Assembly: GCA_032718475.1 (NCBI GenBank)
Contig: JAUCBJ010002435.1
Location: 1 to 42,500 of the forward strand
Source: Nemertoderma westbladi
Lineage: Eukaryota > Xenacoelomorpha > Nemertodermatida > Nemertodermatidae
Reading direction: 5' to 3'
DNA length: 42,500 nt
Under the pieces are notes generated by a model. That model was not told where the DNA came from. It did no database searches and saw only the letters and a list, made by a program, of their open reading frames with translations. The stretch's first letter is position 1; every line of letters begins with the position of its first letter. Shown here piece after piece: positions 1 to 9,930 of the stretch. The translations under genes were made by a program, and so were the position numbers.

Positions 1-870
1 TCATTACATTGCGTCAATTGTTTGTGGCTGTCACAATATTCCTGCAATTGTTTGTGGTTGTCTCAACATTGCGACAATTGTTTGTGGCTGTCACAAAATT
101 CCGGACAATTGTTTGTGGCTGTCACAACATTGCGACAATTGTTTGTGGCTGTCACAACATTGTGACAATTGTTTGTATCTGTCACAATATTGCGACCAGT
201 CTTTATTGCTGGCTGTCACAATATTGCGACAAGTGTTTGTGGCTGTCACAACATTACGACAACTGTTTGTGGCTGTCACAACATTACGACAATTGTTTGT
301 GGCTTTCAAAACATTACGAAAATTGTTTGTAGCTGTCACAACATTGCGACAATTTTTTGTGGCTGTCACAATATTGCGACAATTGTTTCTGGCTGTCACA
401 ATATTGCGAAAATTGTTTGTGGCTGTCACAACATTACGACAATTGTTTGTGGCTGTCACAACATTACGACAATTGTTTGTTGTTTTTACAACATTACGAC
501 AGTTATTAATTGTGGCTATCACAACATTCTGAAATTGTTTGTGACCGTCACAACATTACGATATTTTTTTTGGCTGTCATAATATTGCGACAATTGTTTG
601 TGGCTGTCACAACATTGCGACAATTGTTTGTGGCTGTCGCAACATTACGACAATTGTTCGCGGCTGTCACAACATTTGGACAATTGTTTGTGGCTGTCAC
701 AACATTACGACAATTGTTTGTGGCTGTCGCAACATTACGACAATTGTTCGCGGCTGTCACAACATTTGGACAATTGTTTGTGGCTGTCACAACATTCAAA
801 CAATTGTTTGTGGCTGTCACAAAATTACTACAATTGATTGTGGCTGTCACAATATTCCGAAATTGTTTTT
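1..870. repeat. 30-bp minisatellite, block before copy 1
   Basis: Tandem 30-bp unit made of a GTTTGTGGCTGTC half and an ACAACATTACGACAATT half, running in from the left edge. Variation concentrates at the ACG triplet (ACG, GCG, CGG, GTG) and at GGCTGTC/AGCTGTC. It fills the intron before copy 1 and implies more of the array upstream of the window. Confidence 0.95.
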
Positions 871-931
871 GACTGTCCCAACACAGTTAGTTTTAGCTGT
901 GAGATTTTGTGTGTGAAACTACCATGGTAAG

Positions 932-961
932 AGGTTTGCAAGAGTTACTTTTTGCAAACCT
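932..961 (+). promoter_or_regulatory. Conserved intronic hairpin upstream of the module exon
   Basis: AGGTTTGCA (932-940) and TGCAAACCT (953-961) form a perfect 9-bp stem with a 12-nt loop, about 50 bp before the exon. It recurs before nearly all copies, for example 34386-34415 before copy 15. The copy before exon 10 reads TTCAAACCT, which breaks one pair. A role in splicing is only inferred. Confidence 0.4.
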
Positions 962-1009
962 GCAAGCATTGTTTATTAACACAATCCAATGTATCTATAT
1001 TTTTTCTAG

Positions 1010-1138
1010 TTTAACGAAGAAATTGACGACATAACGGATAATATTCCGTTGATATTGGGTGGCTCTGCTGCTCCTGATAAGCAACCGATCAGCATAAGCG
1101 ATCTTGATCTGCTCGATGACCTCACCGCTGATAAAGAG
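1010..1138 (+). CDS. 129-bp acidic module exon, copy 1
   Basis: First of fifteen copies of a 43-codon exon. The acceptor TTTTTTCTAG ends at 1009 and the donor GAG|GTAAAT follows 1138; phase 0 at both ends. The peptide begins FNEEIDDITDNIP, continues LILGGSAAPDKQP and ends LTADKE, rich in Asp and Glu. I do not recognise a domain; an acidic linker or protein-interaction segment is possible. This copy has Ser in place of the Cys found in all others (PISIS, not PICIS). A TATTAAC branch-site-like motif lies about 30 nt before the AG. It lies upstream of the SET exon, so it probably belongs to an upstream paralogue cut off at 3699. Confidence 0.7.
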
Positions 1139-1202
1139 GTAAATTTACACACTTATATTATTTTGATGATAAATTTAAAAGTTTATTTGAAGAATAATTC
1201 TA

Positions 1203-2443
1203 ATATTACGGCAATTGTTTGTGGCTGTTACAACATTCCTGCAATTTTTTGTGGCTGTCACAATATTACGACAATTGTTTGTAGCTGTCACAATATTACG
1301 ACAATTCTTTGTGGCTGTAATTACATTGCGTCAATTGTTTGTGGCTGTCAGAATATTGCGACCATTCTTTGTGGCTGTCATTACATTATTATTGCGACAA
1401 TTATTTCTGGCTGTTGCAATATTGCGACAATTGTTTGTGGTTGTCACAACATTGCGACAATTGTTTGTAGTTGTTACAATATTACGACAATTGTTTGTGG
1501 CTGTCACAATATTGCGACCATTCTTTGTGGCTGTCATTACAATGCGTCAATTGTTTGTGGCTGTCAGAATATTGCGACCATTCTTTGTGGCTGTCATTAC
1601 ATTATTATTGCGACAATTATTTCTGGCTGTTGCAATATTGCGACAATTGTTTGTGGGTGTCACACTATTGCGACCATTCTTTGTGGCTGTCATTACATTG
1701 CGTCAATTGTTTGTGGCTGTCACAATATTGCTACAATTGTTTGTGGTTGTCTCAACATTGCGACAATTGTTTGTGGCTGTAAGAAAATTCCGGAAATTGT
1801 TTGTGGATGTCACAACATTACGACAATTGTTTGTGGCTGTCACAACATTGTGACAAATGAATGTATCTGTCACAATATTGCGACCAGTCTTTATTGCTGT
1901 CTTTCCATTGCGACAAGTGTTTGTGGCTGCACAATATTGTGACAATTGATTGTAGCTGTCACAACATTCGGACAATTGTTTGTGGCCGTCGCAACATTAC
2001 GACAATTGTTTGTGGCTGTCACAACATTCGGACAATTGTTTGTGGCTGTCACAAAATTACTACAATTGTTTGTAGCTGTCCCGGTTGCACGGCATACTGC
2101 AACACAGCAGTTGTTTGTGGCTGATACAGAATTTCTCCATTGTTTGTGCGTAACACAAAACTACGACTATTGTTTGTGGCTGTCACAACATTCTGAAATT
2201 GTTTGTGACTGTCACAACATAACGACAATTTTTTGTGGCTGTCATAATATTGCGACAATTGCTTGTGGCTGTCACAACATTACTACAATTGTTTGTGGCT
2301 GTCACAACATTACGACAATTGTTTGTTTCTGTCACAACATTCGGACAAATGTTTGTGGCTGTCACAACATACAGACAATTGTTTGTGGCCGTCACAAAAT
2401 TACTACAATTGATTGTGGCTGTCACAATATTCGGAAAATTTTG
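1203..2443. repeat. 30-bp minisatellite, intron between copies 1 and 2
   Basis: Same unit, more diverged than the central blocks, with small insertions (for example ATTATT near 1386 and 1603). It includes the variant spacer CCCGGTTGCACGGCATAC at about 2079. Confidence 0.95.
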
Positions 2444-2583
2444 TGAGTGTCCCAACACAGTTAGTTTTAGCTGTGAGATTTTGTGTGTGAAACTACCATG
2501 GTAAGAGGTTTGCAAGAGTTACTTTTTGCAAACCTGCAAGCATTGTTTATTAACACAATCCAATGTATCTATATTTTTTCTAG

Positions 2584-2712
2584 TTTAACGAAGAAATTGA
2601 CGACATAACGGATAATATTCCGTTCATATTGGGTGGCTCTGCTGCTCCTGATAAGCAACCGATCTGCATAAGCAATCTTGATCTGCTCGATGACCTCACC
2701 GCTGATAAAGAG
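2584..2712 (+). CDS. 129-bp acidic module exon, copy 2
   Basis: Same borders and phase as copy 1 (TTTCTAG before 2584, GAG|GTAAAT after 2712). Differences: NIPFIL (Phe for Leu) and SNLDLL (Asn for Asp). It is the last module before the satellite is cut off at 3699 and replaced by a 37-bp array, so its downstream splice partner is missing or is the distant copy 3. Confidence 0.65.
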
Positions 2713-2776
2713 GTAAATTTACACACTTATATTATTTTGATGATAAATTTAAAAGTTTATTTGAAGATTAATTCTA

Positions 2777-3699
2777 ATATTACGGCAATTGTTTGTGGCT
2801 GTTACAACATTCCTGCAATTTTTGTGGCTGTCACAATATTACAACAATTGTTTGTGGCTGTCACAATATTACGACAATTGTTTGTAGCTGTCACAACAAT
2901 ACGACAATTATTTGTGGCTGTCACGACATTACGACAATTGTTTGTGGCTGTCACAACATTGCGAAAATTGTTTTCAGCTGTCACAACATTCCGACAATTG
3001 TTTGCGGTTGTCACAATATTACGACAATTGTTTGTGGCTGTCACAACGTTACGACAATTGTTTTCTGCTGTCACAACATTCCGACAATCATTTGCGGCGG
3101 TCACAATATTACGACAATTGTTTGTGGCTGTCACAACATTACGACAATTGTTTGTGGCTGTCACAACCTTGCGACAATTGTTTGTGGCTGTCACAACATT
3201 GCGACAATTTTTTGTGGCTGTCACAACATTACGACAATTTTTTGTAGCTGTCACAACATTCTGGCAATTGTATGTGGCTGTCACAACATTACGACAATTG
3301 TTTGTAGCTGTCACAATATCGCAAAAATTGTTTGTGGCTGTCACAACATTACGACAATTTTTTGTGGCTGTCACAACCTTGCGACAATTGTTTGTGGCTG
3401 TCACAAAATTACTACAATTGTTTGTGGCTGTCACAACATTACGACCATTGTTTTTAGCTCTCACAACATTACGACAATTGTTTGTAACTGTCACAACATT
3501 ACTACAACTGTTTTTAGCTGTCACAACATTGCGACAATTGTTTGTTGCTTTCACAACATTACGACAATAATTGTTTGTGGTTGTGACAAAATTACTACAA
3601 TCATTTGTGGCTGTCACAACATTGCAACAATATTTGATTGTGGCTGTGACAAAATTACTGCAATTGTTTGTGGCTGTCACAATATTCCGAAATTGTTTG
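2777..3699. repeat. 30-bp minisatellite truncated by the 37-bp array
   Basis: Runs regularly from 2777, then stops at CCGAAATTGTTTG and is joined to CCCCAAAGTGGGGG. The usual tail (hairpin, branch site, acceptor) is missing, so this is a rearrangement breakpoint. Confidence 0.95.
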
Positions 3700-3700
3700 C

Positions 3701-4320
3701 CCCAAAGTGGGGGTGTTGGGGACGATAGCCCCCAAGAAAAGAAGTGGGGGTGTTGGGGACGATAGCCCCCAAGAAAAGAAGTGGGGGTGTTGGGGACGAT
3801 AGCCCCCAAGAAAAGAAGTGGGGGTGTTGGGGACGATAGCCCCCAAGAAAAGAAGTGGGGGTGTTGGGGACGATAGCCCCCAAGAAAAGAAGTGGGGGTG
3901 TTGGGGGCGATAGCCCCCAAGAAAAGAAGTGGGGGTGTTGGGGACGATAGCCCCCAAGAAAAGAAGTGGGGGTGTTGGGGACGATAGCCCCCAAGAAAAG
4001 AAGTGGGGGTGTTGGGGACGATAGCCCCCAAGAAAAGAAGTGGGGGTGTTGGGGACGATAGCCCCCAAGAAAAGAAGTGGGGGTGTTGGGGACGATAGCC
4101 CCCAAGAAAAGAAGTGGGGGTGTTGGGGACGATAGCCCCCAAGAAAAGAAGTGGGGGTGTTGGGGACGTTAGCCCCCAAGAAAATAAGTGGGGGTGTTGG
4201 GGACGATAGCCCCCAAGAAAATAAGTGGGGGTGTTGGGGACGATAGCCCCCAAGAAAAGAAGTGGGGGTGTTGGGGACGATAGCCCCCAAGAAAAGAAGT
4301 GGGGGTGTTGGGGACGATAG
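3701..4320. repeat. 37-bp G/C-rich minisatellite, 17 units
   Basis: The landmark GTGGGGG recurs every 37 bp from 3707 to 4299, the last unit being cut at 4320. Each unit has GGGGGTGTTGGGG and GATAGCCCCCAAG, so arms can pair (GGGGG/CCCCC). Units are nearly identical (one ACGTTAGC and two AAATAAG variants). Because 37 is not a multiple of three, each unit shifts frame; the minus-strand open frames here are products of the repeat. Confidence 0.95.
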
Positions 4321-5801
4321 TCCTTATGTTATACTGTTACCCTTTACTCATAGCCATAGATCATTTTAGGCATATTGATTCTGAAAAAACGGAGAAGACC
4401 CTATAATAGTCAATGTGGGCCAGTCTGAATGAATACAAAGGTTTTCTTCACATAATGTTAATATTGGTGCTTTAACGTACTTGTAGCTCATTCACATTTG
4501 ACTTATGACATATATATGTGAAGTCATTGCATTTTACTCATAGCCAGACATCTATCATATTAAAGTTATTAATCAAACGGCAAGCCGACTTCAGGGCGCG
4601 ACAATGCATTTCGTGTACTGACTGAGAAATAAAGGAGTTTCTTTACGCCCGACTCTATCTGTTTTATTATACAATCCAATTAATTTCTCCCACTAGGGGC
4701 ATCATCAGGGAAATAAACTAAAAAAACAGAAATACCGCACAAGGTATGTAAGATGAGGAAGACTTGTAAGTATGGCTTGGAGTATATTATATAAACCTAA
4801 AATGGTCAAAACAAGGCGAAATGCTTCTCTATCTCAAATATGAAATTTTTAAACACTTTTGTAACGTACTGACTTGGTAATGCACTTAATAAATGAAATG
4901 CATTTAAATCGTATATCTCACAACTTTCCATATACATATGTCCTCAAATATTTGGTAATAGACATTATTTTTAGGTATTAGGGAACTTTAAACAATAAAA
5001 GCATAAATTTCTTTCAACATTCTCGAGACGTGAAAGAATGTAGTCTTACTTTGCATTGTTAGCAATACGCCATTTTATTCTTATTATAAAATAAAATTGG
5101 CTACTTTTACTAAATTACTTTATTGCTTGATATTGTTGCTTGTTCCTGTAATATAAAAATATGAACCGTTTATTACAATACCTTTTAAAACAAATAATAT
5201 TTTATCCCTTATCATCCATCCCTAAGAAATTTCGTTCTAAAAAACTGCCTATTTCACCGCCCGTAAATATCCGCTATTTTTATGAAAATATTATGTTGCC
5301 TTTGTTTCACCTTCCTTCCATACATGTACATATGTAGGAATAAAGACCATTCTATCTTTATTCGTAAAATTTCGGGGCTAAATATCACAAGAACGGAAGA
5401 AAACACTTTGATAGTTGTTTTCCACAGAAATTTCATAAGCCTAGTTTCAATTTAGTAATACAAAGGTTTTCTTCACATGATATTATATTGACTTAATGCA
5501 CATACATAAAGGTTGCATACAGAGCTCCGAATGCCAATAAGCGCCCATGTGAATAATACCAGGTCCTCCAAAGCCAGCTGGCTATGCTTTGCATATATTC
5601 TATGCTTAATATGCATTCTAGAATATTGTACTGCCATTCCGATTGGCTATTTTGGAAGCAGGCTGGAAATATATCTCTCACATACATAGTAAAGTTGCAG
5701 TAGTAGACGGATTTATTGTTCACTCTGAATTATTGTAATTAATTTGTTTGAATATTGCACTACTTCCCGAATGCTGTGCCGTATGTCTAACATAATTATA
5801 A
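4321..5801. other. Non-coding AT-rich stretch
   Basis: No credible gene. It holds the hammerhead-like motif described separately and a direct repeat of AATACAAAGGTTTTCTTCAC near 4434 and 5457, about 1 kb apart, which may mark ends of a decayed retroelement. Confidence 0.5.
4675..4711 (-). ncRNA. Hammerhead-ribozyme-like motif of Penelope type (decayed)
   Basis: On the minus strand: CTGATGA (4702-4708), a short stem CCC/GGG with loop CTAGT, then GAAA (4684-4687), four bases, TT and GGA. The GGA can pair with TCC before CTGATGA as a minimal stem I. This matches the order of type I hammerheads known from Penelope-like retroelements, whose minimal stem III is very short. The base of stem II has a G-A mismatch, suggesting decay. 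No Penelope reverse transcriptase was found nearby. Confidence 0.4.
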
Positions 5802-6153
5802 AGGACATGGGGTCTTATTCCCTCAGATACTACCTAGCATTTAGGACCACTTGGGCCACTGTTAGTACTCAGGCACTAAGGCCTATTATTAACTAGACTT
5901 ACCTTTTCGGCGGACAAAATGTCCTATATTTTTTGTAATTTATTGGATAGCCTATTTCGTGCAATACTTACCGGAACCTGTAGTTACTCTATGGTTTGGT
6001 GTAATTTTTCTTGTGGTAGTTGGGTTGGGTTATGTAGCACTAAAATCGATTTGGTATTTTGTTTTTTGATGGACCTTAGTGCCTGAGTACTAACAGTGGC
6101 CCAAGTGGCCCTAAATGCTAGGTAGTATCTGAGGGAATAAGACCCCATGTCCT
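5802..6153. mobile_element. MITE with 80-bp terminal inverted repeats
   Basis: 5802-5881 and 6074-6153 are inverted copies over 80 bp with one mismatch (AGGACC versus AGGGCC), separated by a 192-bp AT-rich centre with no coding capacity. The ends read AGGACATGGGGTC. The near-perfect arms imply recent insertion. No clear target-site duplication is visible, so the superfamily is not assigned. Confidence 0.85.
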
Positions 6154-8677
6154 ATTTTATTGTTTTCATATTAATATCAAAATCTCTCTAAAGTCGTGGT
6201 TGTCTAACATCATATAATTATATCATTCTAAAGGATAGTTTTCAAAAGGGGTCATTATTTTTTTTTATTGTGGGTAGGAATCAGCTCAATATAACGACTG
6301 CTGAGGTCAAAGATACTAATTATTGATAAAACTCAATAATAGCCTACTAAATAATTAGTACCGACCGTATACCACCTAATTTATCAAACATCCAGAGCGT
6401 CCGACCCCTTGTTTGGCTACGCTAGGCAAATGTCTATATATATATACATATATATGTCGTCATACTGATGTCATATATATATATATATATATACATATAG
6501 GAAGTAAGGGGTGGTTTAGTTCTTTATAGCTGGTCTCTCGGTAGATATATAAATTTGAAAAAGTTAGGTTGAGTTCTAAATCATAGTTTGTCCATTAAAA
6601 TATATTATTAAATAAATAATAAATAAATAAATCTATCTATAATAATCATAATCTCAACTAAATCTATGTTCAATATATTAATGTAATCTTATAATTAAAA
6701 AAAACAGCCAGTTTATTAAATAGAATAGAATAGCTGAGTACATACACATATATATTTTCGAATAATACTTAGGCCTAATTATAAAATAATGAATCGATTT
6801 ACATTATTAATGAAATTATTAACAATGGATTAGATAGATGACTACTATAGTTAGCTAGAAATTGATAAGTAAGTTTAATGCAAAAATAAGTATATGACTT
6901 ATTATTCTATCTGCCGATTGAAGGGCAGTTATTTTATGATGATACTGTAGCTACTGTCTGTTTTTTACATGGTAATTCTCAGAAATAGCGTTTGGGAAAT
7001 TTTGTATAACTTTTTTTAAAATATTAGGTCTATATAGATGCGATATTTTAAATATAATTTTTACATAATTTTTTTAGTCCCCTATCACGTTTATTTTACT
7101 TAATATGACGGAATGATGTCAAAAATGAGAGTCAAGGTTAGTTTAAATTTAATTGCTTATTGATATATTATTTAATTTTTGCTGAGTATATACTGCGGAT
7201 TGCAGTGCAGTGTGGATTGCGACAATAATAGTTACATTGTTAGTTTGTATACATTTGTAAACAATAATTTGTAAACCAAAATATTAAATAAAATTAATTA
7301 ATTGTTAACTTATTGTAAAAAATGCTCATTGTCCCATAATATTATGTTTATGGCGCTAAAATATGGCATGTTGAGTTGATTCAGGAAACGTAAGAGACAA
7401 TTGCTACCAGACACCCTTTTTTTAATTTGAGAACACCAAATGGCAGCGCTTTATCAGAAACAGTTCATAAATACGGGGCAAGGGGCGCTTTTTGTGCAAA
7501 ACTAAACATTTTTAAGATAAACGCGGTTAAAGTTGATCTTCCTGCGTAAACTATCTGTTGATATGTAAGAAAGTCTATAATACTGCAGCAACAAGAAAGC
7601 ACCAATTCATTCTAAATTTTTACTATGGGAGATTTCCTGGGCGCTGGTTGGTTTCCTTTCTGAGGTCAGTTTTAACTTTTAATTAAATAGAGTTAGTCTG
7701 TGTGTCATTTTGTCAGTCTATCTGACAGTCCGACTTTCTGTCCGTCGAATATAAATAGCAGACCCTCTAGCTAAAACATCTAGTTATAGCTGTTTTCTTG
7801 GTCGCATAATTCATTTTGAATGTTAGTTCTAACATTTTATGATTACCAAATTGTATGTTTGACTATCAGGGTGTCAGCTACATTTTAATATGGGAAATAT
7901 GGACTATATTTCCTATATTACGATGAATGCCCTAAAATCGGCTTGCCTCGGACTGAATGTTGTCAGGTACATTTTGACGGACAGACTGACATGCATTGCA
8001 TTGACATGCACGATTACCCCAATTTTGAATAGTAACATTGAAAATGAAGTCACCGACCATGAAAACCTATATAGGGAATTTTTTACACAGAAAGTATGTT
8101 TTCAATTGTTTTGGAGACAAACTGACGGACAGACCAACAGTCAAATTAGATCCTGCTTAACGTCTTGATTCGATTTTCTACTTTGCTAATTTCTCATTTC
8201 CTTTTAAAGTTTCTTTAGCACCCTTCGTATCATGACCGACGATTGGTTATATCATAAAAAATATGATACTTATCTCGTTAATATTTAAATTTGTAGCTGT
8301 TTAATTATATATTAGACTGATTCCTCAATTTTTAGGAGAGAATTTTGTATTACAACTCTGGAGGCCAACCCTGGCCACTACTGTGCTGGATATGTGTAGA
8401 ACATATTACAAAAGAAACCAAACAAATGTTTACAATTTTTGTTTTACCTTATTGTTGAGTGTTAGATACACACACCAGGCCTACCCTGACTTCACTAAAC
8501 AGTAAACAAGTTCGTGGAGTCTTCGCGCAGAACTGGAAGTGAGTAAAATCTTTAGCATATGGGTACCATTAACGAGTTGTCTGCCGTTAGTCAGAACTCT
8601 TCAACACAATAGTCGTCCTCCTTTAGTGCTCGTAGCGTTTGTTCGTTTTTGACAAAACTTCAGATTATTTCTAAATT
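6154..8677. other. Non-coding AT-rich stretch upstream of the SET gene
   Basis: No gene or structured RNA that I recognise. It contains a TA-rich microsatellite (6435-6499), ATAA/AAAT runs near 6600 and short GACGGACAGAC-type motifs near 7980 and 8120. A 92-codon open frame at 7890 has no domain and is probably chance. Confidence 0.5.
6435..6499. repeat. (TA)n microsatellite, interrupted
   Basis: Two runs of alternating TA separated by GTCGTCATACTGATGTCA. Confidence 0.85.
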
Positions 8678-8842
8678 ATGCCGGACTACATACGTACCAA
8701 GTTTCGTTTAGTTTCATCAAGGAATAACGGAGTTATTAGCGTTCAAAAATCTACGACGTCAGACGACGACAGACAACTCGCCAATGGCACCCATATGCTA
8801 AGGCTTCGCTCACTTCGTGGCTCGTCCCACATACAGTATAAA
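8678..8842 (+). CDS. First coding exon of the SET-domain gene (tentative)
   Basis: The ATG at 8678 has A at -3 and an in-frame TAA two codons upstream, which fixes it as the first in-frame start. It opens 55 codons (MPDYIRTKF...) ending ...HIQYK at a possible donor AAA|GTATTT at 8843. The next exon starts after TTTCTACAG at 8929, giving an 87-bp intron with phase 0 at both borders. The peptide is basic, Ser/Arg-rich and without a recognisable domain. Without splicing the frame would run to 8884 and stop. The donor is weaker than the others in this gene, so the exon end is uncertain; the start is plausible but not proven. Confidence 0.4.
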
Positions 8843-8929
8843 GTATTTAACAAAGTTACTCACAGAATTAATTATTTTTTTTAATCGCCGGGATTCTCTA
8901 CTTCTTACATCAATTATTTATTTCTACAG

Positions 8930-9392
8930 AATCGAAGACGGTGTCTTGTTACACCTGAGAACTACATAGACAAAGATCCTGACGGATTTGAAGTTAAGTG
9001 TGTGGATAGACTGGTCGGTCAAGGTTTGTTTGCTAAAAATAACTTCGGAAAAGGTGATTATTTATTGAACTACCGTGGGAATTTCATTGCTGGATGCCTG
9101 CCCCCCGCCTGAAGAAACTAATCATTACATTTATCTTATCAAGTTTTACGATAAGAGTGCTTACATTGATGCTATGGACGAATCATCTGGACTTGCACGT
9201 TATATCAACGATGCCAAACAGAACAGTCCGTTGTGCAACTGCGTTGCTAAGAGGTATTTTCAAAAATCAGCTGCCGCAATTTCCGGGCCAATAATAGCCA
9301 TTTATGCCAATAGAAACATTGACGCAGGTGAAGAGTTGAGATATAGTTATGGAGTGGATGATGAATGTTTTCCATGGCGAATACTAAGTCAG
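8930..9392 (+). CDS. SET-domain exon (lysine methyltransferase-like), frameshifted
   Basis: The acceptor TTTCTACAG precedes 8930 and a near-perfect donor CAG|GTAAGC follows 9392; both borders are phase 0. SET-family features in order: VGQGLFAKNNFGKGDYLL (the N-terminal GxGLFA...KGD strand pair), YRGNFI, KSAYIDAMDE (the substrate-site D-A block), RYINDA (family RxxNHS, with His-Ser replaced by Asp-Ala), then AGEELRYSYG and PWR. The last block keeps the YxYG tyrosine, though family ELxYDYG has Asp where Ser stands here. SET proteins transfer methyl groups from S-adenosylmethionine to lysine; the closest look is the KMT5A-like group. The frame breaks near the six-C run at 9101-9106: upstream codons run in frame to a TGA at 9110, while the rest of the domain continues one base over from 9111. 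One extra C would explain it. No post-SET cysteine cluster is visible. Confidence 0.75.
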
Positions 9393-9518
9393 GTAAGCTT
9401 GACCTATAGTGGTGAGAAAATACGTGATCTTAATTAAGATTGTCTTGGTAGTGATAATTTGTATCTCATATATTAAGAACAATAACGCATTTGCATAGCG
9501 CAATAGTAAACGTGCGCT
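9393..9518. other. Intron start downstream of SET exon
   Basis: GTAAGC at 9393 begins the intron. The sequence to 9518 is AT-rich and shows no exon or repeat that I recognise. Confidence 0.4.
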
Positions 9519-9801
9519 GAGACCCGTGCTCCACTGGTAAATCATAAGTTATTTGTTTAAAAAATACACATTTCTAAAAAAAATGCACATTTCTAAACGC
9601 ATTTCCAATCACAGGTCTAGAGCTTGCCATAAGTCATATGTCAAAAGATGGAACATGGGACATAATCACTTTCGCCACATGCAATGGGGGTCTTTTCTTA
9701 CGACTTACAATTTATCAGTAGAGACGCTCCAATATATATTATGTGTTCCATAATTTATTTTGACTTACGACTTACTACTTGCCAATGGAGCTCGGGCCTA
9801 A
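9519..9801. mobile_element. MITE-like element with about 30-bp imperfect inverted ends
   Basis: The left end, starting GAGACCCGTGCTCCACTGG, matches the reverse complement of 9772-9801 (TAGGCCCGAGCTCCATTGG...) at 22 of 30 positions. The interior, about 220 bp, has no coding capacity. It sits in the intron just after the SET exon. Family not assigned. Confidence 0.5.
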
Positions 9802-9930
9802 GTCTTAGGCGTAAGTTAGTTACAACACAGGAGTCGAAAGAGATTATGTATTTAATTATTAATACTTATGACAAACTATGGAGATCTGTGATTAGTTGGT
9901 AACTTAGCGTAAAGAAATGTCTATTAAATG

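Noticed and set aside
3655-4290. Minus-strand Pro-rich frames such as PNTPTSFLGG
   Set aside because: They are frame-shifting translations of the 37-bp minisatellite.
5254-5723. Two short minus-strand open frames (60 and 76 codons)
   Set aside because: Low-complexity AT-rich sequence without recognisable motifs.
7890-8168. 92-codon open frame as a small gene
   Set aside because: No domain, no splice or promoter context, AT-rich flank; chance ORF more likely.
9553-9753. Small ORF downstream of the SET exon
   Set aside because: Falls inside the MITE-like inverted repeat and shows no protein similarity that I recognise.
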